A stretch of 64,000 nt of DNA from Leminorella grimontii ATCC 33999 = DSM 5078 (GTDB taxonomy: Bacteria > Pseudomonadota > Gammaproteobacteria > Enterobacterales > Enterobacteriaceae). Positions 8,452-16,543 of the stretch are shown in pieces. The notes under the pieces were generated by a model. That model had not been told where the DNA came from. It ran no database searches and saw only the letters and a list, made by a program, of their open reading frames with translations. The DNA is taken from contig NZ_AUUA01000011.1 in NCBI RefSeq assembly GCF_000439085.1, positions 1-64,000 on the forward strand, written 5' to 3'. The stretch's first letter is position 1; each line of letters begins with the position of its first letter. A program made the position numbers and the translations under genes.

Positions 8452-10989
8452 CTATAAACAAACCGTTGACAGGCGATAAATCCCGGCAGCTTCCTGCGCC
8501 TGGCTCGCTTGATAAACGACGTTACACTGCTGCGAAGCATCGTTGCCCCATTTCACAATAAAGCGCCCTTGTTCAGGCATCCCCGTCATAAAAACGTCGC
8601 CGCCGTCGCCAACAATCGCCGAATTGGCCTTTTCGCTTTGCAAGCTGGCTACGCTGCCAAAAGGCACCGCATCGCCATTTTCCCTCGTGAGTGAAATCAG
8701 CATACGAAGTCCCACGTTAGGCGAGAACTCGGCGCGAACCATCGCGCCGCGCGTTGGAATGACCATTTGGCTGGTCAATGTCATATCGACATTATCCTTT
8801 AACGACGCCGTATCCAGAGTTATAGGCGTCTTACGGTATGGCGATACGTAGGGAACCACCGTGTAACCCCGCCAGTCAGTGCTGATGCCCACGCCGTTCA
8901 TCACGCGAACGTCGCTTGCCAGCGGCGCCTTAACCAGCACGGCCGTTTCGCCAAACGCCTGAGAAAGCGTAATCCCGTCAGCGTGCGCAACGACACCGCC
9001 GCGCAGGCCGTAATTTACGCGCTGCATGTTTTGATCGTAGCTATAGGCCACGCTGGCTTCGCCGTATCCGCCCTTAAAGTTCAGACCGGCGTTACCCGTC
9101 GCGCCATCGCCGCCGTCGGTGTACCCTTGGCTAACGCTGTAGCTCAAGTTGTTCCTCGCCAACATCGTGCCGTTTATCCCAACGGTGTTTACCGTTTTTC
9201 CGTTGCGGCTGCTGTTTAAGCTGTAGTTGGCATAGCTGTTGGACAGCAGGCTGTCGATCGGGATACTCACGTTAAAAGAGAAAAGGTGATCATCCGTTGA
9301 ATCGTCCGTTGTCGTATCGCTGCGGTTTTGGCTATAGGTATAGTTAATCCCATAGTTAGCGCTCTTCCAGCTATTGTTGTAGCCAAGGCTTGCAGAACGA
9401 ACGTGTCGACCGTTATTCCAATATTCCTCATTACTGAGGCTCACCGAAAGACTGCCGCCGTTGTCCCAAAGCCTCTGGCTTAGCAGCAGCTCAGAGCGGC
9501 TTTTCTTGTGGTCGTAGCTTGAATCGTTGATGTCATACCTGTTGTTATAGCTATCCAACCCTTCCTGTAAGGTATAGAAGCCGGAGGTTGAGTAGCGATA
9601 TCCCGCCAGTGAAAAGTTTGTCCCCGTGTCGACAAAATTCTTGCTGTAGCGCAACCGCCATGACTGCCCTCTTTCCGACGCACGATCTCTAAGCTCGGCT
9701 TTCGCATCCGTCATATCAACAGAAACGGCGCCGACCCATCCCATGTTTTTCCCCAGGCCAAGCGCCATTGAGCTATACCTGTCACCCGCAGACTGAAACC
9801 CACCGTACGCCGTCAGTCCCCAGGGTAAGCCATAAATCGCGGTTCCCTGAATGAACGACTTCTTCTCTATGTCACCGTTTGAAGGGCGATACTTCCCGCC
9901 CGTCACGCTGAACTTAAGGCGCCCCTCGCGCTGCAAAACGGGTACCGAAGCATACGGAACGGTGAAACTGCGCTCGCTACCGTCCGCTTCTTTCACTGTC
10001 ACGGTAAGGTCGCCGCTGCCCGCGGTAGGATAAAGGTCTGATATCTCAAACGCGCCCGGCGGCACATAGTTCTGATAAATCTGGTAGCCGTTTTGATAAA
10101 TCGTCACCTGCGCGTTGGTGTTGGCAATGCCTTTAACTACGGGGGAATATCCTTTCATGCTCTCCGGCAGCATGTCATCGTCGGAGGCAAGCTGGGCGCC
10201 GCGAAACGGTACGCTGTCGAACACGTCGCTGGGAGAAGTACTGTCGCCCAAGGTGAACTGACTTTTTAATGGAATAACGTCACGCTGCAGGTAAGTATTG
10301 ATCGAGTCCCAGCGGTCTTCGCCGCCAGAATCTCTGCTCCAGGTGGAATAGTTACGCAAACGCCATGCGCCGACGTTTAACCCGGAACGTAAATTCAAAT
10401 AGTAGTCATCGCTGTCCTGGTCGTTGCCCTGGCGCCCTTTAGAGTGTGCGCCGCTAAAGTTGTAGTTTAAAAGCAGCGCGTTAATGCCCTGTTCAAACTT
10501 ATCGGGTGAAACATAGCCCCGAGCCTGAGAGTAAAGCGCCGCCTGAGGAATAGTGAGGTTCAACCGCTGTTGATTGAACTCAAACTTCACTGACGACATG
10601 GCGACCGCCTTCGTCAGGTCCACGCATTCTTCACTGTCACTTTGAGAAGAGAGCTCCGTTAGCCTAACGCCCAGAGACTCAAGCAGCGCTTTGCTCAGGC
10701 AGGGCTGTAGAAACGCATTTCCTGCAGTATCTTTTTCCAAAGTGAAGTCAATATCACGAGACTCAACGCTCTCGCCGTTTAAATACAGATCGACATGGTA
10801 TGTACCGGGAGCCTGTACGTCCCCCTGCTCGAACAAAGAAAGATCCGCACCTTCTAACGACGGATTGTCTAGCGAGAGAAGCGCCGGGTTAAAGTATTCA
10901 TCCGCTCTGGCGCTTGCGCCAAGCGCCAGCGCAACGTGAACTGAAAGAATCGCATATATAAACGGGCGGCAAGCCTTACGTCTGGCCAT
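8452..10989 (-). CDS. Fimbrial outer-membrane usher (FimD family)
   Basis: The 845-residue usher forms the outer-membrane pore that secretes and polymerises pilins handed over by the chaperone. A signal peptide (ending ARA-D) precedes the N-terminal chaperone-binding domain (FNPALLS...LFEQG...PGTYHVDLYLNG). The conserved SDDDMLPESMKGYSPVVKGI region and FEISDLYPTAGSGDLTV lead into the 24-stranded barrel with its plug. The C-terminal domain carries the Cys pair (QQCNVVY and STVCL). Length and order match FimD-type ushers. It lies 89 bp after the chaperone gene and 13 bp before the adhesin start. Confidence 0.95.
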   Translation of the reverse strand: MARRKACRPFIYAILSVHVALALGASARADEYFNPALLSLDNPSLEGADLSLFEQGDVQAPGTYHVDLYLNGESVESRDIDFTLEKDTAGNAFLQPCLSKALLESLGVRLTELSSQSDSEECVDLTKAVAMSSVKFEFNQQRLNLTIPQAALYSQARGYVSPDKFEQGINALLLNYNFSGAHSKGRQGNDQDSDDYYLNLRSGLNVGAWRLRNYSTWSRDSGGEDRWDSINTYLQRDVIPLKSQFTLGDSTSPSDVFDSVPFRGAQLASDDDMLPESMKGYSPVVKGIANTNAQVTIYQNGYQIYQNYVPPGAFEISDLYPTAGSGDLTVTVKEADGSERSFTVPYASVPVLQREGRLKFSVTGGKYRPSNGDIEKKSFIQGTAIYGLPWGLTAYGGFQSAGDRYSSMALGLGKNMGWVGAVSVDMTDAKAELRDRASERGQSWRLRYSKNFVDTGTNFSLAGYRYSTSGFYTLQEGLDSYNNRYDINDSSYDHKKSRSELLLSQRLWDNGGSLSVSLSNEEYWNNGRHVRSASLGYNNSWKSANYGINYTYSQNRSDTTTDDSTDDHLFSFNVSIPIDSLLSNSYANYSLNSSRNGKTVNTVGINGTMLARNNLSYSVSQGYTDGGDGATGNAGLNFKGGYGEASVAYSYDQNMQRVNYGLRGGVVAHADGITLSQAFGETAVLVKAPLASDVRVMNGVGISTDWRGYTVVPYVSPYRKTPITLDTASLKDNVDMTLTSQMVIPTRGAMVRAEFSPNVGLRMLISLTRENGDAVPFGSVASLQSEKANSAIVGDGGDVFMTGMPEQGRFIVKWGNDASQQCNVVYQASQAQEAAGIYRLSTVCL

Positions 10990-11078
10990 ACTCTTTATTA
11001 CTCCGGATGTCCTTGCCCCAACGGTGATGGCTCCTTTACCCCTGACTGTTTTTAGCCTGTCGGGCCATTACCTATAAC

Positions 11079-11756
11079 TTATAAAGAGGTCGAATAAACT
11101 TTACTGATGCCGCCGTAGTCGTTAATGATTTTCCAACTCAGCGTTCCACTGCGCGCGCCTGCAGGTAGCTTAAACGTCATGTTGCCACCCGGAGGGAGCA
11201 TCGTTGCTTCAGAAACCTTGGCGCCGTTGAGCGTTACGGAAAAAAACGTGATGTAAAAAGGAGACGCGTTTGTTGCGACTAACGAACTTCCTTCTTTTCG
11301 CCATTTCATCCCTTCTGCCGCTGCCTCCAACGTTTGGCCGAGGCCTGCGGGGCGATAAATCAGCTTGATGCGGGTTTTAACCGCGATCTGTAGTGAATTT
11401 TCAGCCTTCTTCGAAGAGGGGATTGACTTGATGTTTAGCCAAAACAAAGACTCTTTGTCTTCTGGCAGGTTTCCCCCGGTACGAACGACGCGCAGAACGT
11501 TCTCTCGTCCATCACCGTCCAGACGAAACAGCGGCGGCGTTACCGTAAAGGGCGCCTTTCCCGATACGCCGTCAGGGTTATCCACCCATGACTGAATCAG
11601 ATACGACAAACTGTCAGGATTGGCTACGCTGATAGAGGACTCTTTACTCCCCCCGTCATAAATCAGGCGAGTACCGCCGATAACAACGCCGGCCTGGGCA
11701 TAGGCGCATATCATCAGTAAAAAGGAAGTAACGGCTATCTTTATCATGGTTTTCAT
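11079..11756 (-). CDS. Periplasmic fimbrial chaperone (FimC/PapD family)
   Basis: This two-domain immunoglobulin-like chaperone folds pilins by donor-strand complementation and delivers them to the usher. A signal peptide ends at AQA-G. The two invariant subunit-anchoring residues are present: the Arg in GGTRLIYDG and the Lys in AVKTRIKLIYRP. The G1-strand motif is NSLQIAVKTRIKLIYRP, and the C-terminal domain has the NASPFYITF motif. It is 225 residues long. Start ATG at 11756, with an in-frame ATG three codons later as alternative. Confidence 0.95.
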   Translation of the reverse strand: MKTMIKIAVTSFLLMICAYAQAGVVIGGTRLIYDGGSKESSISVANPDSLSYLIQSWVDNPDGVSGKAPFTVTPPLFRLDGDGRENVLRVVRTGGNLPEDKESLFWLNIKSIPSSKKAENSLQIAVKTRIKLIYRPAGLGQTLEAAAEGMKWRKEGSSLVATNASPFYITFFSVTLNGAKVSEATMLPPGGNMTFKLPAGARSGTLSWKIINDYGGISKVYSTSL

Positions 11757-11782
11757 TTCGGTATTCCAACGAAAATGGAATA

Positions 11783-11817
11783 GCCAAGACAGGAACGTAT
11801 AGACTTTCCCTCTTGGC
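11783..11817 (-). promoter_or_regulatory. Stem-loop between major pilin and chaperone genes
   Basis: Arms GCCAAGA (11783-11789) and TCTTGGC (11811-11817), extended by GGAA/TTCC inside a small internal loop, form a hairpin in the 96-bp gap after the pilin gene. Such processing or attenuation hairpins are common after major pilin genes and keep pilin mRNA more abundant than downstream messages. There is no T run, so it is more likely an mRNA-stabilising structure than a full terminator. Confidence 0.5.
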
Positions 11818-11852
11818 CGTTCCAGACGGTTGACTAAATGAATTAGGTAATA

Positions 11853-12374
11853 TTACGGATAGACAACGGTAAAGTTGGCTACTGCGTTTGCTGAACCAGA
11901 AACGATAGCTGTGTTGGTTGAAATATAATAAGCGGTGAAATCCAGAGAGTTCGCGCCTTCACTCAGAGGATATTTGGAGGAATCAGAACCAAAGACGATC
12001 TTCTGACCGGCATTGTCCTTAATCTGAACGCCTACGCCAGTCGCTACGCTGCCGCTAGCCAGATCGAGGACGTCCGTTTTACCAGCAACGGTTGTTCCTT
12101 CAAAGCGAATTTTTGCTCCGTCGGTCGTTACTGCCGCAGGGCATCCGGTTAATTTGAGGCTAAACGGCATTGCCGTAGAAACATCACCCACGCTGGTGAA
12201 TACCGTTTTAGCCACCCGCCCCAAGTTTACGTCCAGGTTCTTAGAATTAATATCAACCGTACAGGCAGTATCTAAAATCGTGCCCTTAAAGTTAACCTGT
12301 CCGTCATAAGCCTGAGCGGATGAAACCAGAGAAGCGCCCACACAAAGCGCAGAAATAAGCAGATACTTATTCAT
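11853..12374 (-). CDS. Major fimbrial subunit (FimA-like pilin)
   Basis: This 173-residue pilin is the first gene of the fimbrial operon and likely forms the shaft. The signal peptide ends at AQA-Y. The mature N terminus holds the alternating donor strand GQVNFKGTILDTAC. The pilin disulfide links DTACTVD and LTGCPA, and the C terminus ends ANFTVVYP with the penultimate-Tyr motif. AAAGGAAAAG gives a strong ribosome-binding site. Gene order pilin-chaperone-usher-adhesin-minor subunit resembles compact type 1-like operons. No recombinase gene of the FimB/FimE type lies nearby. Confidence 0.93.
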   Translation of the reverse strand: MNKYLLISALCVGASLVSSAQAYDGQVNFKGTILDTACTVDINSKNLDVNLGRVAKTVFTSVGDVSTAMPFSLKLTGCPAAVTTDGAKIRFEGTTVAGKTDVLDLASGSVATGVGVQIKDNAGQKIVFGSDSSKYPLSEGANSLDFTAYYISTNTAIVSGSANAVANFTVVYP

Positions 12375-13167
12375 ATCTTTTCCTTTATCGAATATATCTT
12401 TGTGGCGTAGATCCCAGCCACTCCTTTCCTAAAAACAAAAAACCATCATCCCGTTATGTTTCAACGGGTTTTAGATGACAGGGGTTTTGTTTGATTTATA
12501 TATTATAAAAAAAGCTTAGAACGCGTTATCCAAAAAGCGAAATCAGAACTAAAAATATTGAAATGGGCTCAATCATCTAAATATGAATAACAGGCTATCC
12601 TATGAAGATCAAATAAATAGGAAAATCAAAAGTCCAACAATAGACAATTGATATTTTGACGCAGAATCTCTCTGGCGGCATTTTCTTGGCCAAAAATAAG
12701 CCCTCCGAGGCAATACTCATACAAATCTCCAGCAAAGCTCAGCCAATAAATTACGCCAATCGCAATAATAAGGCTTACCTTATTTAAAACTAAACCAACC
12801 CCCAAATACAGGAGGCGAGCAATCGTTAAAAATCCTTAATATAGAAAAAATTACGTCACCCATTTACCTCTAAATGGGTGGCCCATTCATATTTATTACT
12901 CCCAAAAATGTTGCTGATTAATATATTCATAGAAAATACAACTTTTATAATATGTCCATCCTTCGTAATTAAGAAAACTATTTCTATAATAACAGTTAGT
13001 TATCCTAGAATTTTACTTCTCTATAGAGGGCCAACCCGCGTAGCGAAGCAGTAATAAAAGCGCCTCATGAAGGCGGCAAACAGCAAAGCCATTGACGCCC
13101 GTTGTTGGCCATCGCGGGCAGCGCTAAAATAGCGGCCAATCGCACACCACAAAAAGAGAGTTCGCCT
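12375..13167. other. Long AT-rich control region upstream of the fimbrial operon
   Basis: About 650-790 bp without a convincing gene, markedly richer in A and T than its surroundings. It presumably holds the pilin promoter and regulator sites (H-NS-type silencing is plausible). Two perfect inverted repeats stand out. CCCGTT/AACGGG at 12450-12468 has a 7-nt loop and TTTT on the plus side. The 10-bp repeat CACCCATTTA/TAAATGGGTG at 12857-12880 has a 4-nt loop. I found no pair of long inverted repeats that would clearly mark an invertible promoter switch. Confidence 0.6.
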
Positions 13168-13686
13168 TTGGCCAAGAAGTTTCAGGCGCTGATCCCCGCT
13201 CTGTTTCCAGAGGAAGAAGCTCAGTTTTGGCAACGATTATTTGACTCTGCGCCCCTGAGCATTTTCATCAGCCAACTTATTTTGGTCTTCCGGGAAGAAC
13301 AGCGCTACTTGCCCAGAGAGGCCGCTCCGCTGTTTGAGGAAGCCGCCAGGTGCAGCCATCTGGATGCTGCCTATCGGGAAATTACGCCAGAATATCGCAT
13401 TGAACGATGCGAATTTTCGCCCTGCCCCCATCCCTCAAAAGAGCTGAAAGAGGCAGGCTATCGCCACCTGCAGGAAAGGGAAAGAGAAGAGGATCGGGCT
13501 ATCCCCTTTGAGGAGTACGATATTGAAGTTTTTCTCGATGAAGAGGCGGATGTGGCAAGGCTGGACTTTCTGCCTAAAATTCCGCCGGGCCTGAGCTGGA
13601 TGGATATCGGTATGGGCGGGCCAGGTATGACTATCTATATAACGCTGACCCAACACGATCTGATTCAATACTGGGGCTATCGCTAA
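13168..13686 (+). CDS. Hypothetical protein, unknown family
   Basis: I do not recognise this protein. From TTG at 13168 it has 172 residues beginning MAKKFQALIPALFPEEE, with GAGAG eight bases upstream. An in-frame ATG at 13102 would add 22 residues but has no visible ribosome-binding site. There is no signal peptide or membrane segment. The middle is charged and rich in Glu and Arg, and the end carries a PPGLSWMDIGMGGPGMTIYITLT stretch (residues about 137-159) that looks like a conserved core. The protein is probably cytoplasmic and mostly acidic. It ends 2 bp before the stop of the converging NlpC/P60 gene. Confidence 0.7.
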   Translation: MAKKFQALIPALFPEEEAQFWQRLFDSAPLSIFISQLILVFREEQRYLPREAAPLFEEAARCSHLDAAYREITPEYRIERCEFSPCPHPSKELKEAGYRHLQEREREEDRAIPFEEYDIEVFLDEEADVARLDFLPKIPPGLSWMDIGMGGPGMTIYITLTQHDLIQYWGYR

Positions 13687-13688
13687 CC

Positions 13689-14369
13689 TCAGCGAACGGC
13701 GTAGGCCAAAAGCACTCGACGAGCGCCGATGTAGTGGTCCTGCCAATAGTCATCGTCGAGTCGGCTAATCTGGATGTCTTTTCCCGTACGCGGCGCCTGA
13801 ATAAACTCGCCGTCGCCCAGATAAACGCCCACGTGGTCGGCATGCTGATTGCTGCGGCCGTGGGTGCGGAAGAAGACCAGATCGCCCACGCGCAGTTCCC
13901 CTCTATCAACCCGCTTAGCCTGCGAAGAAGACATGTGATACATGCTGTTTGCCGTACGCGGCAGCGTCGACTTTAGCTTATCCCGATAGGCATAGTTGAC
14001 CAACCCGCTGCAGTCAAAGCCGGTTATCGGCGACATGCCGCCATAGCGATAAGGCTTACCCAGCTGATTCATCAATTTGGATATCACGATGTGCCTTGCT
14101 GACTGGATTTTACTCTTTTCCTGAGCGGTCAACATGGGGGCGGCGCCTTTTGGCTCACCTGAAGCAAAGGGGTTTTTTCCTACCGGAGCGCGGTACTGTG
14201 ACGTAAGCGACGCAGAGCTGCTGCCCCCTGCCTGCCCTGACGCGCTTTTCTTACGCTTATAGCCGCTCTTGTTTTGAACCTTGGTTGCGACTGGAGTCTT
14301 AATATACTTGTGATGCCCCGTAGCATGGGCGCAGGAAGAAAAAAGCAGCAATATCGCTACAAATGCCAT
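13689..14369 (-). CDS. NlpC/P60-family cell-wall endopeptidase (YafL-like)
   Basis: This is a probable periplasmic or lipid-anchored cysteine peptidase that cleaves peptide stems in peptidoglycan. The C-terminal NlpC/P60 domain has catalytic Cys in GFDCSGLV and catalytic His in HADHVGVYLG. The expected third residue position reads FIQAPRTG, with Gln where many family members have His. A Lys/Ser-rich linker follows the N terminus. The start at 14369 gives MAFVAILLLFSSCAHA, either a plain signal peptide or a poor lipobox. In-frame starts at 14429 and 14477 give longer N regions. The catalytic half resembles E. coli YafL. Confidence 0.88.
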   Translation of the reverse strand: MAFVAILLLFSSCAHATGHHKYIKTPVATKVQNKSGYKRKKSASGQAGGSSSASLTSQYRAPVGKNPFASGEPKGAAPMLTAQEKSKIQSARHIVISKLMNQLGKPYRYGGMSPITGFDCSGLVNYAYRDKLKSTLPRTANSMYHMSSSQAKRVDRGELRVGDLVFFRTHGRSNQHADHVGVYLGDGEFIQAPRTGKDIQISRLDDDYWQDHYIGARRVLLAYAVR

Positions 14370-14631
14370 CGTCTCCCAGGAAAAATTGAATAAAGCATCG
14401 AGTCTTGTTTGTAAGTAAGTCGTCATCATAAGCCAATTTGGATCTGTCTGTTTTCGATTAGCCAGCGGCGGCGACATTTAGTCTATTCAGGAAATCCTCG
14501 TTGGGAATGGCTTTTTTGTAACGTAACAGCAGATAAAAATGACAGGATATTTCAGCATGAAACATGATTCGCAAAATGCGAGTCGTATTATCAATGCGAA
14601 AAAGCGATGGTGCAGCCAAAAAAACGAGTGT

Positions 14632-14660
14632 AAAAACGCCGGGAAATCCCCGGCGTTTTC
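14632..14660 (-). terminator. Terminator after the MHS transporter gene
   Basis: Stem CGCCGGG/CCCGGCG (14637-14643, 14649-14655) is flanked by A and T runs on both sides, directly downstream of the minus-strand transporter gene. On the minus strand it is followed by TTTTTA. Confidence 0.85.
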
Positions 14661-14681
14661 AATCATAAAGCGAAAGTCAGC

Positions 14682-16037
14682 TTACTCAGCGACAACGCCC
14701 GCCGGCGATGCCTCACTCTGCCTGCGTTTTGCCGTCCAGCCCTTATAGGACAGCGGCAGAAACGCCACGGCAACGGCCAGCAGCGATACGAAGCCCACAT
14801 AGTAGGCCGGCGCCATGTGGCTTTGCTGCAGCCATGCGCCGGTAATCATCGGCGTCAGGCCGCCAAAGACGGCGTAAGACAGGTTATAGGCAAAGGACAG
14901 CCCGGAGAAACGGATCGCCGGAGGGAATGCGCGGGCGCCGACAATAGGCGTCGTCGCGATAGCCCCGGAGAACAGCCCCATCAGGCCGTAGTTAAACATC
15001 AGTTCGCCTGCGCCGATGCCCGTATGCAGCGCGCTATAGAAGTGGAAGGCGCTCAAGGCCAGGCCGCCCCACGACGCTACCATGCAGACGCGGGTTCCCA
15101 GCTTATCGCTAATCCATCCCCAAAAAATACAGCCCAAAGTCAGCATTAGCGTCGCAACGCAGTTCGCCTGTAGCGAAACGGTGCGATCGATCTGATACAT
15201 TTTTTCCACTACCACTGCCGGCGTCATCAGTACCGTCACGACCACCGCGGTTGACAGAGACCAGGTTAATATCGCCGTAATGATACAGGCCTCTTTATGG
15301 CTCCTCATGACGGTTTTCACCGGCATCTCTTTAGCCAGCGCGTGCTTGGCGGCCATTTCCTTAAAGATCGGCGTTTCCTGCAGGAACTTGCGCAGATAAA
15401 CGGAAATAAAGCCGAATATGCCGCCAAGAACGAAGGGAATACGCCAGGCATAGTCATTGATTTCAGCCGCGCTGTAGCTGCGTTGGATAAAAATAGCCAC
15501 GATAGAACCCAGCAGAATGCCGCCGGTAATACCGGAGGTCAGCGTACCAACGCCCAGGCCATAGCGCTGAGCAGGCGTATGCTCTGCGATAAACACCCAT
15601 GCGCCAGGCATTTCGCCGCCGATGGCCGCGCCCTGAAGAATGCGCATTAACAGCAGCAGAGCCGGAGCCAGCATGCCGATCGTTTCGTAAGTCGGCAGGA
15701 GGCCAATCACCAGCGTAGGCAATGCCATAAGGAAAATACTTAGCGTGAACATGCGCTTACGGCCAATTTTATCGCCGTAGTGCGCCATAATAATCCCGCC
15801 GATGGGGCGAGCGAGGTAACCCGCAGCGAAAATGCCCAGCGTTTTCATCTGAGCGATAAACTCATTGTCGCCCGGGAAAAACAGATGGGTTAACGTTCCC
15901 GTGAAGAATACGAAAATAACGAAATCATAAAACTCTAAAGTTCCCCCCAAAGAAGACAACCCTAAAGTTTTATAATCATTTTTATCTAACGGTCTAGCCT
16001 GGGGCTGGCCCGCCTGCGGATCTGAAGACGCTGTCAT
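14682..16037 (-). CDS. MFS transporter, metabolite:H+ symporter (MHS) family
   Basis: This is an inner-membrane carrier with about 12 membrane segments. The signature loop DKIGRKRMFTLSIFLMA between helices 2 and 3, and RILQGAAIGGEMPGAWVFIAEH in helix 4-5, place it in the metabolite:H+ symporter branch (ProP, KgtP, ShiA, YdfJ relatives). The substrate cannot be read from the sequence. ATG at 16037 gives 451 residues and is preceded by GCAGG. Upstream in-frame starts to 16115 add a poorly conserved extension. It is monocistronic, with a terminator behind it. Confidence 0.85.
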   Translation of the reverse strand: MTASSDPQAGQPQARPLDKNDYKTLGLSSLGGTLEFYDFVIFVFFTGTLTHLFFPGDNEFIAQMKTLGIFAAGYLARPIGGIIMAHYGDKIGRKRMFTLSIFLMALPTLVIGLLPTYETIGMLAPALLLLMRILQGAAIGGEMPGAWVFIAEHTPAQRYGLGVGTLTSGITGGILLGSIVAIFIQRSYSAAEINDYAWRIPFVLGGIFGFISVYLRKFLQETPIFKEMAAKHALAKEMPVKTVMRSHKEACIITAILTWSLSTAVVVTVLMTPAVVVEKMYQIDRTVSLQANCVATLMLTLGCIFWGWISDKLGTRVCMVASWGGLALSAFHFYSALHTGIGAGELMFNYGLMGLFSGAIATTPIVGARAFPPAIRFSGLSFAYNLSYAVFGGLTPMITGAWLQQSHMAPAYYVGFVSLLAVAVAFLPLSYKGWTAKRRQSEASPAGVVAE

Positions 16038-16480
16038 TGCCTTATAACCTGCCATTAAAACTGTCGTTTTTAAAACGTCGCCTAAAACACTGTCGGTTAA
16101 TGCAACCGACGCCAAACGCGCCCGCTCAATAAAAAGCGAGGCCGGAATTTATCATTCAAAAATGGTCTATCGCTGAAGTCGTTCAATCCGTTGAAACGCG
16201 GTTGGTACTACGCAGCTGTGATGAATGGGTTCGTCTTAATGTTATAGCAGTATGTTCGAATCTCTGTAAACCTTTTAGTTCAAAATAGGGTTATCTGCTT
16301 TAAGCATCAGCGAAATATGGAACAAACCACCAAACAAAACGCATTTAGCACGTTTATTGTTGTTGAAGGCGGGGTTCACTCCGGTGCATGCGTTAGTCTT
16401 TTAGTGCTATTTTTATTAAAAATGCCCGATTAGCGCCGTTCGACAGGCTAATAATTCGCCCCTACCGATAAAAAATCGCT
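16038..16480. other. Intergenic region upstream of the MHS transporter
   Basis: About 440 bp between the autotransporter terminator and the transporter start. It must contain the transporter promoter on the minus strand. I see no gene, and no repeat or operator that I can name. Confidence 0.4.
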
Positions 16481-16516
16481 GAAAAAAAGCCGACGCCCCA
16501 TAAAAAAGCGTCGGCC
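16481..16516 (-). terminator. Terminator after the AIDA-type autotransporter gene
   Basis: Stem GCCGACGC/GCGTCGGC (16489-16496, 16508-16515) with an 11-nt loop. On the minus strand it is followed by seven T residues. Confidence 0.9.
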
Positions 16517-16543
16517 TTAATCGCCTCAAGTTAAACCTTCGGC

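Noticed and set aside
12857-12880. Possible arm of an invertible fimbrial promoter switch
   Set aside because: The two arms are 4 nt apart and form a hairpin; no distant partner repeat and no recombinase gene were found.
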